A stretch of DNA of 9,762 nucleotides from Burkholderiales bacterium (GTDB taxonomy: Bacteria; Pseudomonadota; Gammaproteobacteria; Burkholderiales; Casimicrobiaceae): assembly GCA_031257235.1 (NCBI GenBank), contig JAIRPA010000163.1, positions 1-9,762 on the forward strand. The letters run 5' to 3'. The translations under genes were made by a program, and so were the position numbers. Shown here one piece after another: positions 1 to 5,605 of the stretch (the first letter of the stretch is position 1; every line of letters begins with the position of its first letter). The notes below the pieces were generated by a model. That model was not told the origin of the DNA and did not search any database. It saw only the letters and a program-made list of their open reading frames with translations.

Positions 1-2544
1 ATGGGTATCCACACCGGCGATTCCATCACCGTCGCGCCCGCGCAAACCCTCACCGATAAAGAATATCAAATCATGCGCAATGCTTCGTTTGCGGTGTTGC
101 GTGAAATCGGTGTGGACACCGGCGGGTCTAATGTTCAGTTTGCGATCAATCCTAAAGACGGTCGAATGATCGTCATCGAAATGAACCCGCGCGTCTCGCG
201 TTCGTCCGCGTTGGCGTCTAAAGCCACCGGTTTTCCGATTGCCAAAATCGCCGCGAAATTGGCGGTGGGTTATACCTTAGACGAATTAAAAAACGATATT
301 ACCGGCGGCGCCACGCCTGCCTCATTTGAGCCGACGATTGACTATGTGGTCACCAAAGTTCCGCGCTTTGCTTTTGAAAAATTCCGCGAAGCCGACCCCC
401 ATTTAACCACCCAGATGAAATCCGTCGGTGAAGTCATGGCCATCGGCCGCACGTTTCAGGAGTCTTTACAAAAAGCCCTGCGCGGGCTTGAGACAAGCAT
501 CGACGGATTAGACGAAAAAGAAGAAGATCGCATTGTGATTGAGGACGAATTGCGGATGGCGGGTCCTGATCGCATTCGTTATATTGCCGACGCTTTCAGA
601 ATCGGTTTAACGCTCGACGAAGTTGCGCGCTTTACTCATATTGATCCTTGGTTTCTCGCGCAAATCGAAGCCTTGGTTGCCCTTGAACGCACCGTTCAAT
701 CCAAAACCCCCGGCTCGTTGACGGCGACGGAATGGCGTTATTTAAAACAAAAAGGATTTTCCGACCGACGCTTGGCAAAGCTCTTAAAAACCGATGAAAA
801 AACGATACGCGAACATCGTCACGCTTTTAACGTTCGTCCCGTTTTTAAACGTGTGGATACCTGCGCGGCAGAGTTTGCCAGCCAAACCGCTTACTTATAT
901 TCCACTTATGAAGCCGAACACGGCGTTTGTGAAGCCTTGCCGACCGACAAAAGAAAAATCATTGTTTTAGGCGGCGGACCCAACAGAATCGGTCAGGGGA
1001 TTGAGTTTGATTACTGTTGCGTTCACGCGGCTATGGCTTTGCGTGAAGACGGCTTTGAAACCATCATGGTCAACTGTAATCCCGAAACCGTCTCGACCGA
1101 TTACGATACCTCCGATCGTTTGTATTTTGAACCTTTAACGCTTGAAGACTTATTAGAGATTGTTCACCTGGAACAACCCGAAGGCGTGATTGTTCAATAC
1201 GGCGGACAAACGCCGTTAAAAATTGCGTTGGCGTTGGAAGCGCACGGCGTGCCGATCATCGGAACCTCCCCTACCGATATTGATGTTGCGGAAGATCGTG
1301 AACACTTTCAAAAACTCTTACAAAAATTAAACTTAAAACAACCGCCGAACACCACCGCGCGCACGCAGGAAGAAGCGTTACAGGGGGCAGAAGCCATTGG
1401 TTACCCCTTGGTGGTGCGTCCTTCCTATGTGTTGGGCGGGCGCGCGATGGAAATCGTTCACGACCCGCACGATTTAAAACGTTACATGCGTGAGGCAGTT
1501 TCCGTATCGCACGATTCTCCGGTTTTGTTGGATCGTTTTTTGGATGACGCGATTGAGTGCGATGTTGATTGTATTGCCGACGGTGAAACGGTATTGATCG
1601 GCGGTGTGATGGAACACATCGAGCAAGCCGGTGTGCATTCGGGGGATTCCGCCTGCGCCTTGCCGCCTTATACCTTATCGCCCTCCACGGTGGACGAATT
1701 AAAAGCGCAAACCCGCGCGATGGCAAAAGCCTTGAACGTCATCGGATTGATGAATGTTCAATTTGCGATTCAGCGCGACAACCTCACGCGCACGCCCACC
1801 ATTTATGTATTAGAAGTCAATCCTCGCGCGTCACGCACCGTGCCGTTTGTCTCCAAAGCCACGGGGCTGCCTTTGGCAAAAATCGCGGCGCGCGCGATGG
1901 TCGGCAAAACCTTAAAAGCGCAAGGCATCACCCAAGAGCCGACGCCGCGTTGGGTGAACGTTAAAGAAGCCGTCTTTCCCTTCTCAAAATTCTTGGGGGT
2001 TGATCCCGTGTTGGGTCCTGAAATGCGCTCCACGGGTGAGGTCATGGGGATTGGTCAAACGTTTGGTGAGGCGTTATTAAAAGCGCAGCTTGCCGCGGGC
2101 GTTCGTCTGCCTGCCGGCGGCAACGTGTTGTTGACGGTGAAAAAGAGCGATCGTGAGCGCGCCGTCAAAGTAGCGCAACGTCTGCACGCGATGGGTTATA
2201 AGCTATTGGCCACCGAAGGCACGGCAGAAGACATCACCGCGGCGGGCTTGCCGGTTGAAGTGGTCAACAAAATCAAAGAAGGTCGCCCGAATATTTTGGA
2301 TCGCATGATCAGCGGCGAAGTTTCCTTACTGTTGACCACGGTGGACGAAACCCGCGCGGCGATTGCCGATTCGAGCCTTGTGCGCATCACCGCGTTGGCT
2401 CATAGTATTCCTTATTGCACCACAATGTCCGGCGCGGAAGCTGCCGTGATCGGCTTGGAATCCTCACCGAAAGACATGCGTTTGTATCCATTACAGGGGT
2501 CAGGGGATTCGCCCAAAAGTAAAAACCTACTTTTGGGCGGTTGA
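1..2544 (+). CDS. carB: Carbamoyl-phosphate synthase large subunit, 5'-truncated by the window
   Basis: Large subunit of carbamoyl-phosphate synthetase. With the CarA glutaminase it makes carbamoyl phosphate from ammonia (glutamine), bicarbonate and two ATP, for arginine and pyrimidine synthesis. The reading frame is open at base 1; the ATG there is an internal Met matching about residue 240 of E. coli CarB, so roughly 239 residues are missing. Visible: the end of the first ATP-grasp (Q46, E60, N62, R64 in VQFA and EMNPRVSR), the oligomerisation region (about 165-310), the second ATP-grasp beginning near GGGPNRIGQGIEFDYCC (324-340) with Q587, E605, N607, R609, and the MGS-like allosteric domain (about 700-832). 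Homology stops near YPLQ (829-832). The last 15 residues are encoded by a hairpin repeat and replace the usual short tail (EMH.Q.K in E. coli). The identity is certain; the function of the altered tail is unknown. Confidence 0.97.
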   Translation: MGIHTGDSITVAPAQTLTDKEYQIMRNASFAVLREIGVDTGGSNVQFAINPKDGRMIVIEMNPRVSRSSALASKATGFPIAKIAAKLAVGYTLDELKNDITGGATPASFEPTIDYVVTKVPRFAFEKFREADPHLTTQMKSVGEVMAIGRTFQESLQKALRGLETSIDGLDEKEEDRIVIEDELRMAGPDRIRYIADAFRIGLTLDEVARFTHIDPWFLAQIEALVALERTVQSKTPGSLTATEWRYLKQKGFSDRRLAKLLKTDEKTIREHRHAFNVRPVFKRVDTCAAEFASQTAYLYSTYEAEHGVCEALPTDKRKIIVLGGGPNRIGQGIEFDYCCVHAAMALREDGFETIMVNCNPETVSTDYDTSDRLYFEPLTLEDLLEIVHLEQPEGVIVQYGGQTPLKIALALEAHGVPIIGTSPTDIDVAEDREHFQKLLQKLNLKQPPNTTARTQEEALQGAEAIGYPLVVRPSYVLGGRAMEIVHDPHDLKRYMREAVSVSHDSPVLLDRFLDDAIECDVDCIADGETVLIGGVMEHIEQAGVHSGDSACALPPYTLSPSTVDELKAQTRAMAKALNVIGLMNVQFAIQRDNLTRTPTIYVLEVNPRASRTVPFVSKATGLPLAKIAARAMVGKTLKAQGITQEPTPRWVNVKEAVFPFSKFLGVDPVLGPEMRSTGEVMGIGQTFGEALLKAQLAAGVRLPAGGNVLLTVKKSDRERAVKVAQRLHAMGYKLLATEGTAEDITAAGLPVEVVNKIKEGRPNILDRMISGEVSLLLTTVDETRAAIADSSLVRITALAHSIPYCTTMSGAEAAVIGLESSPKDMRLYPLQGSGDSPKSKNLLLGG
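2510..2539. repeat. Hairpin A1, inside the 3' end of carB
   Basis: A perfect 12-bp stem, CGCCCAAAAGTA (2510-2521) with TACTTTTGGGCG (2528-2539), and a 6-nt AAAACC loop. It is translated as part of carB, whose TGA stop follows at 2542-2544. It is the reverse complement of the copies at 4192-4221 and 7845-7874, which carry GGTTTT-type loops on the + strand. Confidence 0.9.
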
Positions 2545-2550
2545 AGTCAC

Positions 2551-2584
2551 CAAAAAAGTACCGGCAAAGCCGGATACTTTTTTG
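2551..2584 (+). terminator. Hairpin D1, likely rho-independent terminator of carB
   Basis: CAAAAAAGTACCGGC (2551-2565) pairs with GCCGG-A-TACTTTTTTG (2569-2584) around an AAA loop, with one bulged A. A GC-rich inner stem followed by six T residues, 7 nt after the carB stop, is a good intrinsic terminator. The A-run on the other arm would let it work in the opposite direction as well. Related copies are D2 (4149-4182) and D3 (7774-7809). Confidence 0.7.
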
Positions 2585-2589
2585 CGTAG

Positions 2590-2611
2590 GGGACGCCGCC
2601 CTCGGCGTCCC
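2590..2611. repeat. GTAGGGG-type hairpin, copy 1
   Basis: GGGACGCC (2590-2597) pairs perfectly with GGCGTCCC (2604-2611) around a 6-nt loop, preceded by GTAG. A second member at 4114-4132 also begins GTAGGGG but has a different stem. GTAGGGGC-type palindromes are common intergenic repeats in many bacteria. Confidence 0.7.
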
Positions 2612-2659
2612 GAAAAACGCAAACCCCCGACTGCTTTGCAGTCACCCCCTTTTTTTATT

Positions 2660-2689
2660 CGGCAAAAAGTAAACCCCTACTTTTTGCCG
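2660..2689. repeat. Hairpin B1
   Basis: A perfect 12-bp stem, CGGCAAAAAGTA (2660-2671) with TACTTTTTGCCG (2678-2689), and a 6-nt AACCCC loop. It has the same geometry as hairpin A and differs from it at the stem base (CGGCA against CGCCC). It is preceded by TTC and followed by a linker ending TTTCC that leads into hairpin C1, exactly as at 3951-3992. Confidence 0.85.
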
Positions 2690-2701
2690 GTGTGAATTTC
2701 C

Positions 2702-2786
2702 AAAAAATCGCGGGACAACCTTTGGTTGGGGCGGAACTTACTTTGCGAAGCAAAGTTAGTGGAGACCAAAACCCCGACGATTTTTT
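2702..2786. repeat. Hairpin C1, carrying a nested 56-nt insert
   Basis: The outer arms AAAAAATCG (2702-2710) and CGATTTTTT (2778-2786) match hairpin C2 at 3993-4025. In C2 only GGGA lies between CGCGGG and ACCCCG; here 2715-2770 fills that place. The insert has its own 11-bp stem with one mismatch (2736-2746 with 2750-2760, GAA loop) and a small CAACC/GGTTG hairpin (2716-2728). Confidence 0.75.
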
Positions 2787-2801
2787 TCGGGAAAGGCGAC
2801 A

Positions 2802-2834
2802 TGGATTCTGCGACTTCGTTTGCTAAAGCAAACG
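2802..2834. repeat. GGATT-type module with hairpin (E1)
   Basis: TGGATTCTGCGAC (2802-2814) is followed by CGTTTGC (2817-2823) pairing with GCAAACG (2828-2834) around TAAA. The 13-mer recurs exactly at 7823-7835, and the position corresponds to the GGATTGCGGG palindrome at 4047-4068 in element 2. Confidence 0.75.
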
Positions 2835-2887
2835 CGCGCTTAATTGACGAGCCCTGATGCCTGATTCCTGACCTCTGATTCCTGCCC

Positions 2888-3817
2888 CTATCTCTTCCTC
2901 ACCGACTCAAAAAACTTCTCATTGCTGGCTTTTTCGAGGTTGGCGTTGGCTTCGTAGTCGTTCGGGTCAAGTTGAACGGCTTGGTGAAAGTCGGTGATGG
3001 CGTTTTCAAAATCTTTTTGGTAGGCATACACCAGACCGCGTTGATTGTAGAGTCCGGCATCGTCCGGCTCTAAGCGAATGGCTTGGGTAAAATCCGCAAT
3101 CGCTTTTTTGAACTCGTGCATTTCGGTATAAACCATCCCGCGATTATAGTAACCGTCGGCAGATTGAGGGTTAAGATCAATACATATGGTTAAGTCTGAA
3201 AGGGCATGCTTATAATCGCCGCCCTCGCAATAAGCAATGCCCCGACTGTAGTAAGCCTCTTGGCAGTCCGGCTCAAACTTAATCACGGTGGTTAAATCGG
3301 CAATGGCGTCTGCAAGCTCGCCTCTTGCGCAAAAAACGTCGGCACGATCCAACAATACTTTCAAGCGCAACTCTTCAAAGGCTTTGGGCGTTTTGGCAAT
3401 CAGCGCGGAGGCTAAATCTAAATCATCCAACGCGCTTTCTAAATCTCCTTTATGATGTTGCGCCATTCCGCGACGATAGTAAATTTCAGGGTCGTCGGGG
3501 TCGATGTCAATCGCAACGTTGTAATCATGAAGCGCGCGATCAAAGTATCGGACTTCCGATAATACGTTGCCGCGCCATAAACGCGCCGTTGGGTCTTTGG
3601 GGTTTAATTTGACGGCACGGTTTAAGTCTTGCAGGGCGCGCACAAAATCATCGAGATTGGCGTAAGCAAGCCCTCTTGCGCAATAGCCCCGCGCGGAATC
3701 GGGGTTCATCGCAATGAATTGACCGGCCATTTCCACGGCACGGTCAAAGTCTTCGTCGTCAATCGCGTCAAATGCCGCGTTGAGTAATGATGTCGCGCTT
3801 TCAAAACCTTGAGTCAT
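2888..3817 (-). CDS. Tetratricopeptide-repeat (TPR) protein, 309 aa
   Basis: A protein built almost entirely of TPR helical hairpins, which usually act as protein-binding scaffolds; the partner is unknown. I count about eight units (residues about 9-41, 43-74, 75-108, 109-142, 150-184, 186-218, 220-252, 254-286) with the usual pattern, for example YYRRGMAQHHKGDLESALDD and YNQRGLVYAYQKDFENAI. A basic tail (FFESVRKR) ends the protein. There is no signal peptide, membrane segment or catalytic domain, so a cytoplasmic location is likely. I chose the ATG at 3817 because AGGGAGGG lies 5 nt before it; an in-frame TTG at 3847 would add 10 residues but lacks a ribosome-binding site. The gene is monocistronic, converges with carB and has its own promoter at 3893-3921. 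Hairpin repeats flank it on both sides, so it may be a cassette carried or bounded by them (inference). Confidence 0.88.
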   Translation of the reverse strand: MTQGFESATSLLNAAFDAIDDEDFDRAVEMAGQFIAMNPDSARGYCARGLAYANLDDFVRALQDLNRAVKLNPKDPTARLWRGNVLSEVRYFDRALHDYNVAIDIDPDDPEIYYRRGMAQHHKGDLESALDDLDLASALIAKTPKAFEELRLKVLLDRADVFCARGELADAIADLTTVIKFEPDCQEAYYSRGIAYCEGGDYKHALSDLTICIDLNPQSADGYYNRGMVYTEMHEFKKAIADFTQAIRLEPDDAGLYNQRGLVYAYQKDFENAITDFHQAVQLDPNDYEANANLEKASNEKFFESVRKR

Positions 3818-3822
3818 CTGCG

Positions 3823-3830
3823 CCCTCCCT
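3823..3830 (-). promoter_or_regulatory. Ribosome-binding site deciding the TPR start
   Basis: On the minus strand AGGGAGGG stands 5 nt before the ATG at 3817. It is the strongest Shine-Dalgarno match in the window, and it argues against the upstream TTG at 3847. Confidence 0.75.
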
Positions 3831-3892
3831 AAAGTGTTCTTTTTCAAGCGCCATAGAAACCTTTTTGAAAGTCTTAGATTTCCGTAAACGAG

Positions 3893-3921
3893 AATATATT
3901 AAGGAAAATATATTTTGGCAA
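3893..3921 (-). promoter_or_regulatory. Sigma70-type promoter of the TPR gene
   Basis: On the minus strand there is a -35 TTGCCA (3921-3916), a 17-nt A/T-rich spacer and a -10 TATATT (3898-3893). Each hexamer has one mismatch to consensus. The leader to the ATG at 3817 would be about 70 nt. Two palindromic AATATATT octamers (3893-3900 and 3907-3914) overlap the -10 and the spacer and could be operator half-sites, or could simply reflect A/T richness. Confidence 0.7.
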
Positions 3922-3950
3922 TACGGTTCAGGAATCAGGAATCAGAGGTT

Positions 3951-3980
3951 CGGCAAAAAGTAGCCCCCTACTTTTTGCCG
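3951..3980. repeat. Hairpin B2
   Basis: A perfect 12-bp stem, CGGCAAAAAGTA (3951-3962) with TACTTTTTGCCG (3969-3980), and a GCCCCC loop. The stem is identical to B1; only the loop differs. Confidence 0.88.
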
Positions 3981-3992
3981 GTAATGATTTCC

Positions 3993-4025
3993 AAAAAATC
4001 GCGGGGGGAACCCCGACGATTTTTT
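3993..4025. repeat. Hairpin C2, uninterrupted form
   Basis: AAAAAATCG (3993-4001) pairs with CGATTTTTT (4017-4025), with an inner GGGG/CCCC stem. It is the simple form of C1. Either strand ends the stem in a T-run, so it could also terminate transcription. Confidence 0.75.
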
Positions 4026-4046
4026 GCAGGAACAGCGATAAAACCG

Positions 4047-4070
4047 GATTGCGGGTCAAGCCCGCAATGA
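4047..4070. repeat. Widespread GGATTGCGGGTCAAGCCCGCAATGA palindrome
   Basis: ATTGCGGG (4048-4055) pairs with CCCGCAAT (4061-4068) around TCAAG. This repeat is known from many proteobacterial genomes and gives rise to spurious ORFs reading HCGLDPQS or AGLTRNPV, both of which appear here on the minus strand. Confidence 0.85.
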
Positions 4071-4107
4071 CGCCGCCTTGCGGCGGCGGACGCGCATTGC
4101 GCGTCCG
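4071..4107. repeat. Two adjoining GC-rich hairpins
   Basis: CGCCGCC (4071-4077) pairs with GGCGGCG (4082-4088) around TTGC. The next stem, CGGACGCGC (4087-4095) with GCGCGTCCG (4099-4107) around ATT, overlaps it by two bases, so the two compete at their junction. Neither occurs in the other two elements. Confidence 0.7.
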
Positions 4108-4113
4108 TTGTAG

Positions 4114-4132
4114 GGGCGAACGGTGTTCGCCC
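4114..4132. repeat. GTAGGGG-type hairpin, copy 2
   Basis: GGGCGAAC (4114-4121) pairs perfectly with GTTCGCCC (4125-4132) around GGT. It is preceded by GTAG, like the copy at 2590-2611. Confidence 0.75.
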
Positions 4133-4148
4133 GCCCTTGCCTTTCCTA

Positions 4149-4182
4149 CAAAAAAGTATCGGGCTTTGCCTGTCCTTTTTTG
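4149..4182 (-). terminator. Hairpin D2, candidate terminator of the effector-immunity unit
   Basis: CAAAAAAG (4149-4156) pairs with CTTTTTTG (4175-4182), with an inner CGGGC/GCCTG stem around TTT. On the minus strand it ends in a T-run about 50 nt beyond the immunity gene stop, after hairpin A2. Relative to transcription, the order A then D after this gene is the same as after carB. Confidence 0.55.
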
Positions 4183-4191
4183 GAGTTCGGC

Positions 4192-4221
4192 CGCCCAAAA
4201 GTAGGTTTTCACTTTTGGGCG
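4192..4221. repeat. Hairpin A2
   Basis: CGCCCAAAAGT (4192-4202) pairs with ACTTTTGGGCG (4211-4221), an 11-bp perfect stem with an AGGTTTTC loop. It lies just beyond the immunity gene stop. The loop plus right arm is repeated exactly at 7886-7906. Confidence 0.88.
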
Positions 4222-4234
4222 AACCCCTGATCCC

Positions 4235-5590
4235 TTACGCCTTTTCCTCCACCCACGCCCAATGTCCCGGCGCTTGGTAAGTGGTGGTTTTGCCGGTGAG
4301 TTTGGCAAAAAAGCCTTCCGCGGGTTTGGCGAAGATCACGGGCGGCATGATCTGCCCCGCCACAAACTTCAACACCGAGCCGTCTTCCACACTCATCCAC
4401 CGTCCGTCTTTGGGGCATTTCTCGCCGGTGGCAACGGTTTTGGGGAAAGCCTCGTCCGCCCTGCCCGTTTGGGGATCAACGCTTCTTAACTTAAACGAGT
4501 TTAAAATCGCGTCCCACATCGCCAACGCTTCTTGATCGGAAATCGAGGGCATGTGATTAAAAATGCCCGTGTTCAGCTCAATTCTTAAAAAAGGATGATC
4601 TTTGCTCCAGCCCATGTCTTCCCAGATAAAGGCATGAACGCGACCCTTCTTGTCTTCGGGCAGGGTGACCAACAACTCTTCGCCTTTGGGCGCGCCGGGC
4701 AAAGGACGTTTGTCCGCCCGCAGGGTTTTCACACGGTGCGCCATGTTGCCGAACTTGGCAAAGATGCCGTCCTTGCGCGACAACAAGCCCGGATCCGACG
4801 AAGGCGGAATATAACCGATGTACACCACCAGATTGATGTCGGGACGCTCCGGCATCATGAACGACGCCAAGATCGAGCCGTCGTAGCTTTGCTCTTTCTC
4901 CACAAAAATGCCGTCCGGCACACAAAACCCCGGCACGGTCGGCACTTCCCTTGCCCCCCTGCCTTGCAACTGCGCGAGTTTTTCGACGGTTTTGGGCACG
5001 GCGCGCTCGATTTGATCAGGATTGCCGCCGATTTCCCAATCCAAATGAAACACGACCCCGTTCGACCATTTATAGCCTTCGATAACAGCCAAATCTTTAC
5101 TGTATTTTTCGACCCATCGCACGATAATATGTGAATCAGCATCAACGCGAAGAGATTTAACGAACATGTTCCCGCCGCCATCATCCGTGTTAGGCGTATT
5201 TTTCAATTCCTCTTCTCGCGCTTTTAATTTCTTATCAAACGCTTCGTGCGACATCCGTTCGTTCGGAAACACAAACTTCACAAAGCGGTATTTCCAATCG
5301 CCGCCGTATTCGGTCAATAAGGGCATTTTCCTCAATAGCATTTTGGGGTTAGGCACATACTTTTCAAAAATCGCCATCGTCTCCGGTGTGTCGATTTGAT
5401 ACCTGCCCATGCACCACGTCTTGGTGGGTTTTAATTCAGGTGCCAATTCTATGGGTGTGGTTTCCGTCATGTTGCTTCTCCCGTCCTCTGTTGCCGATAC
5501 CGTTGTTTGTGTCCCGCATCCTAAAATAAACGTGACCGCCGCCATGACCGCCCACGCCATTACTTTAGAGTTTTGCCTTCTTTGTCTCAC
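4235..5590 (-). CDS. Tli4-like T6SS immunity lipoprotein, 451 aa
   Basis: Predicted periplasmic protein that would neutralise the lipase encoded just upstream. It starts with a basic n-region (MRQRRQNSK), a hydrophobic stretch and a lipobox-like ILGC (Cys25), so it is probably a lipoprotein. A TKTWCMGRYQIDTP block (56-69) resembles the C-x-G-R-x-x-[IV]-D-x-P start of Tli4-type immunity proteins. Near the C-terminus, KCPKDGRWMS, then FVAGQIMPPV, then TTTYQAPGHWAW recall a small module seen at the end of such proteins. I chose the GTG at 5590: AGAAAGG stands 8 nt before it and the signal peptide is then of normal length. An ATG at 5620 would add 10 residues and overlap the lipase gene by 17 bp, but has only a badly spaced GGTGG. 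Either way the two genes are tightly coupled. The function is inferred from motifs and from the neighbour. Confidence 0.72.
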   Translation of the reverse strand: MRQRRQNSKVMAWAVMAAVTFILGCGTQTTVSATEDGRSNMTETTPIELAPELKPTKTWCMGRYQIDTPETMAIFEKYVPNPKMLLRKMPLLTEYGGDWKYRFVKFVFPNERMSHEAFDKKLKAREEELKNTPNTDDGGGNMFVKSLRVDADSHIIVRWVEKYSKDLAVIEGYKWSNGVVFHLDWEIGGNPDQIERAVPKTVEKLAQLQGRGAREVPTVPGFCVPDGIFVEKEQSYDGSILASFMMPERPDINLVVYIGYIPPSSDPGLLSRKDGIFAKFGNMAHRVKTLRADKRPLPGAPKGEELLVTLPEDKKGRVHAFIWEDMGWSKDHPFLRIELNTGIFNHMPSISDQEALAMWDAILNSFKLRSVDPQTGRADEAFPKTVATGEKCPKDGRWMSVEDGSVLKFVAGQIMPPVIFAKPAEGFFAKLTGKTTTYQAPGHWAWVEEKA

Positions 5591-5598
5591 AGTGTTGA

Positions 5599-5605
5599 CC
5601 TTTCT
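5599..5605 (-). promoter_or_regulatory. Ribosome-binding site for the immunity gene
   Basis: On the minus strand AGAAAGG overlaps the effector's TAG stop (5606-5604) and lies 8 nt before the GTG at 5590. Ribosomes ending the effector would therefore sit on the immunity gene's start site, which favours coupled translation. Confidence 0.6.

Larger units (their letters stand above)
2494..2887. repeat. Composite hairpin element 1, between carB and the TPR gene
   Basis: This gap of 343 bp holds no credible gene and is nearly all palindromes. From left to right: a GGGGTCAGGGGATTCG edge, hairpin A1 (2510-2539), linker TTGAAGTCACC, hairpin D1 (2551-2584), a GTAGGGG hairpin (2590-2611), a small GACTGC/GCAGTC hairpin (2629-2643), hairpin B1 (2660-2689), hairpin C1 (2702-2786) with a nested insert, a GGATT hairpin (2802-2834), and CTGATTCCTG units (2861-2883) touching the TPR stop codon. 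The same modules recur at 3929-4234 and 7724-7916. Since both flanking genes converge here, it probably serves as a two-way terminator. I do not know a named family for the composite. Confidence 0.85.
3929..4234. repeat. Composite hairpin element 2, with imperfect terminal inverted repeats
   Basis: The gap between the TPR promoter and the immunity gene has no credible gene. Modules in order: TCAGGAA-type units (3929-3947), B2 (3951-3980), C2 (3993-4025), a GGATTGCGGG palindrome (4047-4068), two GC-rich hairpins (4071-4088 and 4087-4107), a GTAGGGG hairpin (4114-4132), D2 (4149-4182) and A2 (4192-4221). The two ends read inward as GGAATCAGAGGTTCGGC (+ strand) and GGGATCAGGGGTTCGCC (- strand), giving imperfect inverted termini as in a MITE. 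The right edge touches the immunity gene's TAA at 4235-4237. No target-site duplication was identified. Confidence 0.8.

Noticed and set aside
1..3. ATG at base 1 as the start of carB
   Set aside because: The residues from this Met match the middle of the first ATP-grasp domain, so it is internal; the true start is upstream of the window.
1271..1726. Minus-strand open frame of 151 codons inside carB
   Set aside because: It is antisense to the conserved second ATP-grasp of CarB and is Arg/Pro-rich shadow sequence.
2494..2887. CRISPR array
   Set aside because: The repeats are different palindromes of unequal length and spacing, without uniform direct repeats, spacers or cas genes.
3928..4308. 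Minus-strand reading frames of 126 and 76 codons through element 2
   Set aside because: They are translations of hairpin repeats (HCGLDPQS and AGLTRNPV are well-known artefacts), run into the immunity gene in the wrong frame and have no plausible start signal.
4595..5134. Plus-strand open frame of 179 codons antisense to the immunity gene
   Set aside because: It lies wholly inside a gene with a good signal peptide and family motifs; its residues look like a complementary-strand shadow and no ribosome-binding site supports it.
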